A stretch of 64,000 bases of DNA from Timonella senegalensis JC301 (GCF_000312125.1 NZ_HE978641.1:367436-431435); one strand, 5' to 3'. Shown: positions 33,843-42,906, counted from the first letter of the stretch. Made by a program: numbers and translations. The notes: generated by a model not told the origin, from the sequence alone.

Positions 33843-35162
33843 ATGAAACTAACCTCGCGGATCCTCGTTGCGGCACCTCTCGCAGCAGCCCTCACCTTTG
33901 GGCTAGCAGCTGTTCCGGCAACCGCAGCACCGGCGGCAACAAGCGTTGCCGGCGTCTACACCGCAACCGTCGCAGTACCCAAAATTACCAGCCAGCCAAA
34001 GTCAACCACCGTGGTTTCCGGCAAGACAGCAACATTCACCGTCAAGGCTTCATCCAGCGGACTCAAGTACCAGTGGTACGTGAAGAGCCCTGGCTCAACC
34101 AAGTGGGTCAAGATCTCTGGCACCGCCGCCACCAAGTCGTCCTACTCGGTCAAGACAACCACCAAGCTCAACAAGGCACAGTACCGCGTTAAGGTCTCCA
34201 ACAAGCGGGGTTCCGTAACCTCCAGCGCCGCCACGCTCGCGGTTGTCACAACCCCCAAGATCACGTCCCAGCCAAAGGATGTCTCTACTCCAGTTGGCGC
34301 ATCTACCACACTCAAGGTGTCGACCTCCGGCGGTTCGCTGTCGTATAAGTGGCAGAAGTACTACTCCACGGGATGGAAGACCATCTCTGGCGCCACCAAG
34401 AGCTCCTTCACCACCAAGGCAACTAAGGGTACAAACAAGTACCGTGTGATCGTCTCGAACAAGGCTGGCAAGGTAACTTCACGCACGACCTCCGTCATCG
34501 GCACCAAGCCAAAGATCACCACACAGCCTAAGAACTTTGAAGCCGACACTGGCACTACCGTCACGTTCAAGGTCGCAGCTTCCGGATCTCCGCTCACCTA
34601 CAAATGGCAGCGAAAGCTGAGCGACTCGGATACCTGGAAGACTATTAGTGGGGCTACTTCCTCCACCTTGAAGTTCACTGCCGACTCCTCGCTTGAGCTT
34701 TCGTCCTACCGCGTGATCGTTACCAACAGCGTTGGAAGTGTCACGTCCTCGACAGTCGACTTGTTTGTAAATTCGAGCGTGACTGACCCCATCCAGGACA
34801 ACCAGACTTTTGCTCTATGGAACTGGCTCGGTGCGGTCTTCGACCAGTACAAGGAAGCGGATCCTTATGACTCGGAGCGCATGGACCTCTGGGCCAGCAT
34901 CGATCTGATGAACTGGAGCGATGAGTACCTAGACCCTTCGTATGACATCGCGATCCTCTACCAGGCCGCAAACGGTCAGCTCTTCGATTCCAATGGTTAC
35001 TTTGTAGAGGGCAACGGCATTGACTCGCTCGGCTACATGTCCCCGGCCGAATGGGCGACTGCTGCAATCCTCGCGAACGTGCCTGCGGGGGCAGAAATTG
35101 GCGGCGTTTGGGTCATCTACGATGCCTCTGGCGACGTCGTACAGTACATCGCCGGTTTCTAG
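33843..35162 (+). CDS. Secreted protein with three Ig-like domains
   Basis: 439 residues. Signal peptide with cleavage after about residue 29 (LAAVPATA-AP). Three bacterial Ig-like repeats follow, each starting PKITSQPK or PKITTQPK (about residues 46, 139, 222) and holding the YQWYVK / YKWQKYY / YKWQRKL tryptophan and closing YRVxVSN. The C-terminal 130 residues (from DPIQDNQTFALW) are acidic, with no sortase LPXTG signal, so the protein is probably released or bound non-covalently. GAGGAG precedes the ATG. Ends before an 8-base tandem repeat. Confidence 0.88.
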   Translation: MKLTSRILVAAPLAAALTFGLAAVPATAAPAATSVAGVYTATVAVPKITSQPKSTTVVSGKTATFTVKASSSGLKYQWYVKSPGSTKWVKISGTAATKSSYSVKTTTKLNKAQYRVKVSNKRGSVTSSAATLAVVTTPKITSQPKDVSTPVGASTTLKVSTSGGSLSYKWQKYYSTGWKTISGATKSSFTTKATKGTNKYRVIVSNKAGKVTSRTTSVIGTKPKITTQPKNFEADTGTTVTFKVAASGSPLTYKWQRKLSDSDTWKTISGATSSTLKFTADSSLELSSYRVIVTNSVGSVTSSTVDLFVNSSVTDPIQDNQTFALWNWLGAVFDQYKEADPYDSERMDLWASIDLMNWSDEYLDPSYDIAILYQAANGQLFDSNGYFVEGNGIDSLGYMSPAEWATAAILANVPAGAEIGGVWVIYDASGDVVQYIAGF

Positions 35163-35300
35163 GCCCTGCTCCAAGTCGGACGGCAAAGGGTGGAGCGGGG
35201 CGAGGTGTCGAAGGCGTAAAGGAGAGGGCATGTGCGAAATGCGAAGCCGCACATGCCTCGACAGCCAAGACACCCGCCCCGCGACACCCAAAACCGAAAA

Positions 35301-35343
35301 CCCTAGAGCCCTAGAGCCCTAGAGCCCTAGAGCCCTAGAGCCC
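35301..35343. repeat. (CCCTAGAG)5 microsatellite
   Basis: Five full tandem copies of the 8-mer CCCTAGAG plus CCC, between the Ig-like gene and the second tRNA-Arg terminator. Unit length is not a multiple of three and no ORF reads through it. The rest of 35163-35370 shows no gene. Confidence 0.95.
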
Positions 35344-35370
35344 GGAAAATCTAGCACTCGGGCAAACAAA

Positions 35371-35404
35371 AAGTCCCGCTACTTCCTAGGAAGTAGCGGG
35401 ACTT
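35371..35404 (-). terminator. Terminator of second tRNA-Arg
   Basis: AAGTCCCGCTACTTCC / GGAAGTAGCGGGACTT, 16 base pairs, continuing into TTTTTG on the minus strand. Confidence 0.9.
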
Positions 35405-35409
35405 GTCTG

Positions 35410-35482
35410 TGCGCTCGGAGGGATTCGAACCCCCAACCTTCTGATCCGTAGTCAGATGCTCTATCCGTTGAGCTACGAACGC
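35410..35482 (-). tRNA. tRNA-Arg (anticodon ACG), copy 2
   Basis: Identical in all 73 bases to 32278-32350; the identity extends to 85 bases in all (35402-35486), while the terminators are unrelated. Confidence 0.98.
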
Positions 35483-35578
35483 CCGGTCTGTTGACCGAAG
35501 AAAACTTTACCCGCTCCCAGGCCTCTCTCTCAAATCGAGCACACGTGACGCGTAACACGTTGAGCACATCGGGGCCAA

Positions 35579-35666
35579 GATCGTCGAAGATCAGGGCTTT
35601 CACCTGCGTAAACGCGCCCCGCGTCCGCCGACAGGCGGACCGCTGCGTCCGGCCAGGGCCGGACGC
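35579..35666. repeat. Dispersed motif and two GC-rich hairpins before the ABC operon
   Basis: Motif copy on the minus strand at 35579-35591, then GTCCGCC/GGCGGAC (35623-35640) and GCGTCCGGCC/GGCCGGACGC (35645-35666). Could be a leader structure of the ABC operon; no class recognised. Confidence 0.55.
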
Positions 35667-35729
35667 TCGCCGCCAAACCACCGACCCTCGCCCGACGACC
35701 CGACGGATCTGCGAGCGCAGGATGGAGGG

Positions 35730-36449
35730 ATGAACACACACTCCGCCCCTCTGATCGCAAAGAATCTGGTTAAGCGCTACGGCGAGCAGACCATGGCACT
35801 TGATGGCGTGGATCTGAGGATCGAGCCTGGCGAATCCGTGGCGATTATGGGACCGTCCGGCTCTGGCAAGACCACTCTGCTGCACTCGTTGGCGGGCGTC
35901 ATCACGCCCACCTCGGGGGATGTGCAGTGGAAGGATCGCGAGATGTCGTCGATGCGTGATGGTGAGCGGACGCGGCTGCGCCGCAACGACTTTGGCTTTG
36001 TGTTCCAGTCGGGGCAGCTCCTACCCGAGCTGCCGTGCGTCGAGAACGTGGCGCTGCCTCTGATGCTGCAGGGCACCTCGCGGGTTGAGGCCGTGAACCG
36101 GGCGATGCCGATCTTGGCGCAGTTGGGGCTTGGCGGGATGGAATCGCGCCGCCCGGGCGAGCTATCTGGCGGTCAGGCGCAGCGGGTTGCAATTGCCCGA
36201 GCCCTCATCACCACGCCGGGTGTGGTGTTTGCGGACGAACCGACCGGCGCCTTAGACCAGCACACTAGCGCGGAGGTCATGGAGATCCTGACGTCGTCCA
36301 CTCGGGCATATGGCGCCTCGCTTGTGGTGGTCACGCACGATCCGAATGTCGCCCGCTGGTGCTCGCGCACCGTCATGATGCAGGACGGCAAGATTTTCAG
36401 CGAGTTCCGTGCGCCTTCCGACGCAACCACGCAGGAGTCTGCCCGATGA
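35730..36449 (+). CDS. ABC transporter ATP-binding protein (MacB/LolD/BceA type)
   Basis: 239 residues. Walker A GPSGSGKTT near residue 40, Q-loop FVFQSGQLLPELPCVENVALPL, signature LSGGQAQR, Walker B VVFADEPTGALD and H-loop VVVTHD. The DEPTGALD form marks the MacB/LolD/BceA group that works with FtsX-like permeases. GGAGGG lies directly before the ATG. Its stop overlaps the next gene (ATGA). Confidence 0.93.
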   Translation: MNTHSAPLIAKNLVKRYGEQTMALDGVDLRIEPGESVAIMGPSGSGKTTLLHSLAGVITPTSGDVQWKDREMSSMRDGERTRLRRNDFGFVFQSGQLLPELPCVENVALPLMLQGTSRVEAVNRAMPILAQLGLGGMESRRPGELSGGQAQRVAIARALITTPGVVFADEPTGALDQHTSAEVMEILTSSTRAYGASLVVVTHDPNVARWCSRTVMMQDGKIFSEFRAPSDATTQESAR

Positions 36450-37774
36450 ATCTCCTGCACCTGTGGGTCCTGCTGCGTAAGCGCACCCGCGAGGCGAACC
36501 GTGATTTCGGTGATCCAGGCGCCATCACCGGAGTCCTGACTGTTATTGCCTTTGCCTCCGTGACAGCACTCCTGCTGGTTGTGGTGGGTGGGGTGGGCGC
36601 GTTTGCGGCTCGGGCCGAGCTCCCGAACGCGAGTGAAAACGCTCAAACCTATCTGGTGTTTGCGTACATCGCCGCGGGGCTCCTGTTGGTTCCGCTTGCC
36701 ACGATGGGTGGCGCGGCTGCGCGGCTGATTGTTGCGCGCAGGGATGAGCGGCTGGCTAACCTCCGCCTGCTGGGCGCCACAACCTCCCAGATCACCGGCC
36801 TGTCTGCTCTCGATGCCGCGAGCCAGTCTATTGCGGGCGCACTGCTTGGCGCGGTGGCATACTTTGGCTTAATTCCGCTGGTTGGGCTCGTACCCTTCGA
36901 GGGACACGGCTTTGGATTTGCGGAACTGTGGGTGGGAGCACCTCTGCTTGTTGGCGTAGTTGTGGCCGTGGTCGTCCTGGGAATCGCGTCCGCAGTCCTC
37001 GGCCTGCGCCGCGTCGTGGTGTCGCCGCTCGGGGTAACCAAACGGGAATCCACTCCGGGTCTGGGGGCCATCCGCCTCGCCGTGCTTGCGGTTGCTCTCA
37101 TCGCGATGGTCGTTGCCACAAGCACTCCCGCCGCAAGCATTGCGTTCATCGCGATTGTCCTCGTCATCGGACTCGCTACCCTGAACGTAGTCGGACCCTT
37201 CTTTGTTGGTGTGGTCGGCCGGTTGTATGTGAGTGGGGCGCGTTCCGCGCCCGATCTGCTCGCTGCACGTCGAATTATCGACGATCCCAAGACCGCTTGG
37301 AGGAGCGTTGGCGGTGTCGCTTTGGCTACGTTTATTGCCGGACTTGCCAGCGTGATGGCGCTCTTCTCCAAGGCCTCAAACCCTGAAGAACAGCTCTTCA
37401 TGACCGATGTGTCCACCGGCGGCTACCTGACACTTGCGATCGCCGGCGTGCTTGCTGCGATCTCGACGGGTGTCACGCAGGCAGGTCGAGTCATTTCGCA
37501 GCGCGAGCAGTACCGCAACCTGCACCTCGCGGGAGCAGAGGTTGAGGTGCTGGAGAAGGCACGGATGCGGGAGACGGTCGTACCCATGGTCGCGGTTGTC
37601 GGGCTCGCACTGGGTGCTTCCGCACTGTTCATGCTTCCGGTCCTCGGCGCAGGTTTCTTCTCCAGCATCCCTGTTTTGCTACGGTTCGTTGCCTCAGTGG
37701 TGTTCGCCGTGGGTCTCGTGCTGCTGGGCGCGGGAGCCTCGCGCGGGCTGGCCAGAGCGGCCGCTGCGCTCTAG
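36446..37774 (+). CDS. FtsX-like ABC permease
   Basis: 442 residues with about eight to ten helices; the FtsX-like module shows in the N-terminal half (AARLIVARRDERLANLRLLGATTSQI) and again in the second (VISQREQYRNLHLAGAEVEVLEKARMRE). Smaller than MacB/BceB and lacking their large external domain. Coupled to the ATPase by an ATGA overlap. Probably exports or extracts an envelope-active compound. Confidence 0.87.
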   Translation: MNLLHLWVLLRKRTREANRDFGDPGAITGVLTVIAFASVTALLLVVVGGVGAFAARAELPNASENAQTYLVFAYIAAGLLLVPLATMGGAAARLIVARRDERLANLRLLGATTSQITGLSALDAASQSIAGALLGAVAYFGLIPLVGLVPFEGHGFGFAELWVGAPLLVGVVVAVVVLGIASAVLGLRRVVVSPLGVTKRESTPGLGAIRLAVLAVALIAMVVATSTPAASIAFIAIVLVIGLATLNVVGPFFVGVVGRLYVSGARSAPDLLAARRIIDDPKTAWRSVGGVALATFIAGLASVMALFSKASNPEEQLFMTDVSTGGYLTLAIAGVLAAISTGVTQAGRVISQREQYRNLHLAGAEVEVLEKARMRETVVPMVAVVGLALGASALFMLPVLGAGFFSSIPVLLRFVASVVFAVGLVLLGAGASRGLARAAAAL

Positions 37775-37825
37775 CCGGCCCGAGGCTTTTCGCGTGTACT
37801 CCGACGCTTGCGTACGCTGATTCGT

Positions 37826-39085
37826 GTGACTTCCACCCCCGCCACGTCGAGCGACGCTTCTAGCCTCGCGCCAAGCAAGAAGACGCGCAATGCACGCGTC
37901 GCCGTCTCCACGTTCTTCTTCACCAACGGCGTGCTGTACGCGAGCATGGTCCCTCACTACCCGGGCATCAAGGCTGACCTCGGCCTCGACAACTCGATGT
38001 ATGGGCTTGCCATCGCGGCGTATCCTGCGGGCGCGATCACGCTCGGACTTCTCGCAGGGTGGCTCATCAGGCGGATGTCGTCCGCGCTCGTCTCGGTGGT
38101 GTTCTCGTGCGTGACCGCAGCGAGCCTCATCCTTGTGGCAATGTCCGGGAGCTTCTTCCTTCTGGTTCCGCTGCTCTTCCTCGCCGGAGGCGCGGATGCA
38201 CTTGCGGACGTGGGCCAGAACGCCCACGGCCTGCGGGTGCAAAAGGAGTATGGACGCTCCATCAATAACAGCTTCCACGCGATTTGGTCGATCGGCGCCG
38301 TGACTGGAAGTTCACTCGCCGCCCTGCTCATCACACTCGATGTCCCACGCACCGCGCACATCATCGGCGTGGCCGTCCTAGCGGCGACCCTCCAGTTCAC
38401 CGCGTATAGGTACAGGCTCCCCGGCTCCGACACGTCCGTCGACGAGGTCGAGTTGGCGGACGCTGCCGACGGCGCCACTCCTAATACTGCAGCCCGCCGC
38501 TCCGTGTCACCCCGGACGATCTTCATCCTGGCAGCACTCGTCCTCCTCGGCGTCGCTGGTGCACTGATCGAGGACGCTGGAAGTTCGTGGGCCGCGCTCT
38601 ACCTGGGCGGCTCGCTCGGGGCCGCTGCGGGCCTGGCAACCTCCGGATACATCGCGCTCGTAGGTGCCCAGTTCGTGGGGCGCCTCCTTGGGGACCCCCT
38701 GGTGGATCGCTTTGGCCAGCGCACCATCGCCTACGCTGGCGGTGTGCTTGTCCTCGGCGGCATGAGTTTCGCCCTCGCGTTTCCCTCGATCCCCGCCACG
38801 ATTGTCGGATTCGGCCTCGCCGGATTCGGCTCCGCAACCCTCATCCCCGCCGCCTTCCAGGGCGCGGACGAACTCCCCGGCCTGAAGCCTGGCACCGGCC
38901 TGACCGTGGTGTCGTGGCTCCTGCGCCTGGGTTTCCTGCTCTCCCCACCGATCGTCGGGTTAGTCGCCGACGCGACCTCGCTCCGCACGGGTCTGCTGGT
39001 CCTTCCGCTCGCCGGGCTCGTGGTCCTACTGACTGCGGGAGTGCTCGACAACCGCAAGCGCGGGGACGTGTTCGCGCGGCAGTAG
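37826..39085 (+). CDS. MFS transporter
   Basis: 419 residues, about twelve helices, with FFFTNGVLYASMVPHYPGIKADLGL at the start and GQNAHGLRVQKEYGRSINNSFHAIWSIG in the centre, a pattern of the YbjJ/fucose-like MFS group. Substrate unknown. GTG 37826 chosen: TACGCT lies seven bases upstream (leaderless pattern). Its end is followed by the inverted motif pair at 39135-39163. Confidence 0.88.
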   Translation: MTSTPATSSDASSLAPSKKTRNARVAVSTFFFTNGVLYASMVPHYPGIKADLGLDNSMYGLAIAAYPAGAITLGLLAGWLIRRMSSALVSVVFSCVTAASLILVAMSGSFFLLVPLLFLAGGADALADVGQNAHGLRVQKEYGRSINNSFHAIWSIGAVTGSSLAALLITLDVPRTAHIIGVAVLAATLQFTAYRYRLPGSDTSVDEVELADAADGATPNTAARRSVSPRTIFILAALVLLGVAGALIEDAGSSWAALYLGGSLGAAAGLATSGYIALVGAQFVGRLLGDPLVDRFGQRTIAYAGGVLVLGGMSFALAFPSIPATIVGFGLAGFGSATLIPAAFQGADELPGLKPGTGLTVVSWLLRLGFLLSPPIVGLVADATSLRTGLLVLPLAGLVVLLTAGVLDNRKRGDVFARQ

Positions 39086-39134
39086 CCGCGCTCGCCACCA
39101 CCGCTCGGCTGCGCGCGTGCTGTGACGTGACCAC

Positions 39135-39163
39135 AATCGTCGTAAATAAAATTAACGACGATT
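39135..39163. terminator. Inverted pair of the dispersed motif after the MFS gene
   Basis: AATCGTCGTAAAT (39135-39147) and ATTAACGACGATT (39151-39163) form a stem with one mismatch and an A/T-rich loop. Terminator function is likely by analogy with the pair at 16640. Confidence 0.6.
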
Positions 39164-39230
39164 CTGAACGCTTTCCAGCACCATAAAACCAGCCGCTTTT
39201 AATGCGGAACGTCAGCAAACCCGCATTTAA

Positions 39231-39250
39231 CCCGAGACTAAAGTCCCAAC
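39231..39250. promoter_or_regulatory. DosR/DevR-like box upstream of nrdD
   Basis: CCCGAGACTAAAGTCCCAAC; the core GAGACTAAAGTCCC matches 13 of 14 positions of the mycobacterial DosR consensus GGGACT-WW-AGTCCC. It lies 113 bases upstream of the nrdD start. Confidence 0.65.
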
Positions 39251-39362
39251 TTTCGGTTTTTGACGTGTGCGGGACGAGCGGGCGCCGATCCCAAGTTGTA
39301 GTGTTCATTAGCAGGATCGAACACAACATGTAGTGGACAAGTTCACAGAGGGAAGTGGCTCA

Positions 39363-41648
39363 ATGGTTTCAATGGCTGATATTGCGCTGATCGACCGTGG
39401 GAATTCGGAAATGCGCCTCGACATTAACGTTATTAAGCGGGACGGCAGACTCCTCCCGTTTGATGCAGTCCGAATTGAACGCGCTGTGGGTAAGGCTTTC
39501 GTCGAAATTTACGGCGAGCTCACTCCCGTGCACCTGCGCATCTTGGACGACATCGTCCACACCGCCGTAGCCGAGATCTCGGATCGCTTTGTGGGTTCGG
39601 TCAAGATCTACGAGATCCAGTCGATCGTGGAGCAGGTGCTGCTCGACTCGCACGAGTACGAGGTCGCACGCGCCTACATTGACCACCGAGTGAACCAGGA
39701 CTTCGATCGCCGCCGCGCCACCGACGTCAACCACTCCATCAACCGACTGCTCCGCAAGGACCAGGCCGTGGTACATGAGAACGCCAACAAGGACGCCGAC
39801 GTGTTCAACACGCAACGCGACCTGACCGCCGGCGCCGTGGGCAAGGCGATTGGTTTGCGCCTCCTGCCACCACACGTAGCGAACGCGCACATCAAGGGTG
39901 ACATCCACTACCACGACCTCGATTACCACCCCTACACGCCGATGACGAACTGCTGCCTCATCGACTTCCAGACCATGTTTGACACCGGGTTCCGCCTGGG
40001 CAACGCGCAGGTTGAATCCCCTCGCTCGATTCAGACCGCAACTGCCCAGATCACCCAGATCATTGCGAACGTCTCCTCGAGCCAGTACGGCGGATGCACC
40101 GTTAACCGCATTGATGAACTGCTTGCGCCGTTCGCGCTCAAGAACTACGAGAAGCACTTGGCAGATGCGCGCATGTGGATCTCCGAGGAGTCGCGCCACG
40201 ACGAGTACGCACGAGAGAAGACCGCCAAGGACATCTACGACTCGATGCAGTCGCTCGAGTACGAGATCAACACCCTGTTCACATCGAACGGCCAGACCCC
40301 GTTTACGTCCGTGGGCTTCGGCCTCGGGAGCAGCTGGGTCGAGCGCGAGATCCAGCGCGCGATCCTGCAGATTCGCATCAAGGGCCTTGGCCGTGAGGGT
40401 CGCACGGCAATCTTCCCCAAGCTTCTGTTCACCATCAAGGATGGGCTCAACCACAAGCCGAGCGATCCTAACTACGACATCAAGCAGCTCGCGCTCGAGT
40501 GCTCCACCAAGCGCATGTACCCGGACGTGTTGAACTACGAGAAGATCGTGGAGCTCACCGGTAGCTTCAAGGCGCCCATGGGCTGCCGCTCGTTCCTGCC
40601 ATCCTGGAAGGACGAAAACGGCAACGAGGTGTCCGAGGGCCGCATGAACCTGGGCGTGGTCACGCTCAACCTGCCGCGCATCGCACTGGAGGCTCGAGGG
40701 TCGCTCGAATCGTTCTGGACAATCCTTGAGGAGCGCTTGACCACTGTCCACGACGCCCTCGAGTTCCGCATCAACCGGTGCAAGGAAGCCACACCTGTTA
40801 ACGCCCCGATCTTGTACATGCACGGCGCGTTCGGCAAGAAGCTCGGACCGGACGACGAGGTTGACCAGCTGTTCCGCAACGGACGCGCAACCATCTCCCT
40901 GGGCTACATCGGCCTGTACGAGGCAGCTGCGGCGTTCTTTGGCGGAGGTTGGGAAGGCAACCAGGAAGCCAAGGACTTCACGCTTGAGATCATCCGCAAC
41001 CTCCACGCTCATGCCGAGGCGTGGCGCGCGGAGAGCGGCTACCACTACAGCCTTTACTCCACCCCGTCCGAATCCCTGACCGACCGCTTCTGCCGCCTAG
41101 ACCGCGAGCGCTTCGGCGAGGTCGACGACATCACGGACAAGGAGTACTACACCAACTCCTTCCACTACGACGTGCGTAAGGCGCCAACTCCGTTTGAAAA
41201 GATCGACTTCGAGCAGGAGTACGCGCCCTACACGTCCGGCGGGTTCATACACTACTGTGAGTACCCCGTTCTCCAGCAGAACCCCTCCGCGCTTGAGGCT
41301 GTGTGGGACTACGCGTTCAGCCGCGTGGGCTACCTGGGCACCAACACCCCGATCGACCGCTGCATGGAGTGCGGATATGAGGGCGACTTCTCCCCGCTTG
41401 CGTCCGGCTTCGCCTGCCCAAGTTGCGGCAACAACGACCCGAGCACCTGTGACGTGGTCAAGCGGACGTGCGGGTACCTTGGTAACCCACAGCAGCGCCC
41501 GATGGTCCGCGGCCGCCACGTAGAGATCTCCTCTCGCGCCAAGCACCTGCGCGGATCCGAGGCGGGGATTGGCGGTGCCGGAGGCACTGGCGGCGCTGGC
41601 GGAGCCGACGGAGTCGTCGGATCTGTCGAGGGCGAGGAGTCACTGTAG
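39363..41648 (+). CDS. nrdD: Anaerobic ribonucleoside-triphosphate reductase (class III)
   Basis: 761 residues. N-terminal ATP-cone about residues 10-95 (KRDGRLLPFDAVRIERAV). Catalytic region with NCCLIDFQ, PFTSVGFG and the PLASGFACPSC zinc site (CMEC near 667, CPSC near 685). The glycyl-radical motif RTCGYLGNPQQRP is near residue 702. Makes deoxynucleotides without oxygen after activation by NrdG. GAGGGA precedes ATG 39363; an upstream GTG at 39333 lacks one. The C-terminal tail after RHVEISSRAKH is a Gly/Ala-rich stretch of about 27 residues, not usual for the family. Confidence 0.97.
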   Translation: MVSMADIALIDRGNSEMRLDINVIKRDGRLLPFDAVRIERAVGKAFVEIYGELTPVHLRILDDIVHTAVAEISDRFVGSVKIYEIQSIVEQVLLDSHEYEVARAYIDHRVNQDFDRRRATDVNHSINRLLRKDQAVVHENANKDADVFNTQRDLTAGAVGKAIGLRLLPPHVANAHIKGDIHYHDLDYHPYTPMTNCCLIDFQTMFDTGFRLGNAQVESPRSIQTATAQITQIIANVSSSQYGGCTVNRIDELLAPFALKNYEKHLADARMWISEESRHDEYAREKTAKDIYDSMQSLEYEINTLFTSNGQTPFTSVGFGLGSSWVEREIQRAILQIRIKGLGREGRTAIFPKLLFTIKDGLNHKPSDPNYDIKQLALECSTKRMYPDVLNYEKIVELTGSFKAPMGCRSFLPSWKDENGNEVSEGRMNLGVVTLNLPRIALEARGSLESFWTILEERLTTVHDALEFRINRCKEATPVNAPILYMHGAFGKKLGPDDEVDQLFRNGRATISLGYIGLYEAAAAFFGGGWEGNQEAKDFTLEIIRNLHAHAEAWRAESGYHYSLYSTPSESLTDRFCRLDRERFGEVDDITDKEYYTNSFHYDVRKAPTPFEKIDFEQEYAPYTSGGFIHYCEYPVLQQNPSALEAVWDYAFSRVGYLGTNTPIDRCMECGYEGDFSPLASGFACPSCGNNDPSTCDVVKRTCGYLGNPQQRPMVRGRHVEISSRAKHLRGSEAGIGGAGGTGGAGGADGVVGSVEGEESL

Positions 41649-41650
41649 TC

Positions 41651-42250
41651 ATGCCGCGCGATCCGGAGGAGGGCTGGCAGGCAGGAAGGCTCAGCCAGCT
41701 GCACGTTGCCGATTACAAGCCGTTCGTCTTTGTCGACGGCGAGGGCGTGCGGTGCAGCCTGTACGTGTCTGGCTGTCTGTTCGCCTGCGATGGCTGCTTC
41801 AACGAGGCAACGTGGAACTTCCGTTACGGCACCCCGTACACCCCGGAGCTGGAGGAACGAATCCTCGCCGACCTGGCACACGAGTCCGTTCGCGGCCTGA
41901 GCCTGCTCGGCGGGGAGCCGTTCCTCAACACCCAGGTGTGCCTCTCGCTGGTGCGCCGGGTGCGTGAGGAGTTCGGTCACACCAAGGACGTCTGGTGCTG
42001 GACGGGGTACCGGTTCGAGGAAATCGTTTCCGCAGGTCAGACCGGTATTTCTGAGGACAAGATGGAACTCCTTTCACACCTCGACGTCTTGGTGGACGAT
42101 CGATTCCTGATCGAGCAGCGCGACCTCACACTTGCGTTTCGGGGCAGCCGTAACCAGCGCATCCTCGACGTCCAGGAATCCTTGGCCTGTGGCGAGGCGC
42201 GCTGGCGCGCGGGCTACAACTTGAGCGACATGAGGTCGCAGTCGGCGTAA
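41651..42250 (+). CDS. nrdG: Anaerobic ribonucleotide reductase-activating protein
   Basis: 199 residues, radical-SAM enzyme that generates the glycyl radical on NrdD. The CxxxCxxC iron-sulfur motif is CLFACDGC near residue 42-49, followed by the SAM motif LLGGEP and DVWCWTGY. It begins two bases after the nrdD stop, so the two are one operon. Its last 37 bases overlap the converging GNAT gene. Confidence 0.96.
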   Translation: MPRDPEEGWQAGRLSQLHVADYKPFVFVDGEGVRCSLYVSGCLFACDGCFNEATWNFRYGTPYTPELEERILADLAHESVRGLSLLGGEPFLNTQVCLSLVRRVREEFGHTKDVWCWTGYRFEEIVSAGQTGISEDKMELLSHLDVLVDDRFLIEQRDLTLAFRGSRNQRILDVQESLACGEARWRAGYNLSDMRSQSA

Positions 42251-42717
42251 ACTCCGCCGATCTTGGAGTGGTTGGTGAACGTGGCGAATCTCGTGAACCC
42301 GAACTTTCGATACAGTTCGATGGCCCGCACGTTCGAGGTGTTGACGGTCAGCGTGATCATCTCGAGGTGCGCAACGTCCCGAGCGTACGCGATCGCCTCC
42401 TCCATGAGCCTGGTTCCCAGGCCCTTGCCCCACCACTTCTTCCTGACCGAGATACCCAACTCCGCACGGTGCTCCATACGCGGCTTATTCGAGGTCGCCA
42501 GGGTGACCGCACCCGCCAGTTTGTTCCCGTCGTATGCAACTAGGTAGAGCTGTTTGGGGTTGGCGTAGGTTGCTTCTAGGAATTCTTGCTCCTGCAAGAG
42601 CGTCAGCGACACTCCCTCGGGCCCAAACGACAGGTTGTCGGTCTCCCCGCCGATGATTCGGCTGTATTCCAGAATGTCCTCGGCGTCGTCGGCGCGCGCC
42701 TTGCGTGTTGTGATCAC
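42214..42717 (-). CDS. GNAT-family N-acetyltransferase
   Basis: 167 residues. Complete GNAT: AELGISVRKKWWGKGLGTRLMEEAI (motif A, acetyl-CoA loop near residue 93) and VNTSNVRAIELYRKFGF. Resembles RimJ/RimL-like or YhhY-like enzymes. GTG start at 42717 with AGGAGCG upstream. The 3' ends of this gene and nrdG overlap, so antisense effects are possible. Confidence 0.87.
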   Translation of the reverse strand: MITTRKARADDAEDILEYSRIIGGETDNLSFGPEGVSLTLLQEQEFLEATYANPKQLYLVAYDGNKLAGAVTLATSNKPRMEHRAELGISVRKKWWGKGLGTRLMEEAIAYARDVAHLEMITLTVNTSNVRAIELYRKFGFTRFATFTNHSKIGGVYADCDLMSLKL

Positions 42718-42803
42718 GTCACGCTCCTGTGGTGTGGGCTTGGGTTCAGTCCCATTATTTCCGGCGCACAGCCTAGTGTCTTGTCAGGCTTACGCCTGAC
42801 CTT

Positions 42804-42816
42804 ATTCACGACGATC
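42804..42816 (+). other. Dispersed motif copy ATTCACGACGATC
   Basis: Intergenic, followed by TTGGTCCCG, close to the full consensus. Lies between the GNAT start and the tRNA-Ser terminator. Confidence 0.7.
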
Positions 42817-42906
42817 TTGGTCCCGACCCAGCAGATCCCCGGCCCCAGCCGAATCGCAGGCAAGAATTTCACCTTGCCCACGCTTGCCTGCCTCAGGGTA
42901 CGAAAA

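Noticed and set aside
33266-34192. 308-codon plus-strand frame upstream of and overlapping the Ig-like gene
   Set aside because: It overlaps a gene with clear signal peptide and ribosome site in another frame; composition is unlike a protein.
35301-35343. CRISPR array
   Set aside because: Units are 8 bases with no spacers; a simple microsatellite. No cas gene in the window.
32278-35482. tRNA-Arg pair as prophage or island attachment sites
   Set aside because: No integrase, phage or mobility gene lies between them; kept only as a recombination-prone repeat.
39369-41045. 558-codon open frame antisense to nrdD
   Set aside because: It is the mirror of a strongly coding gene in high-GC DNA; no ribosome site, no domain, and nrdD is certain.
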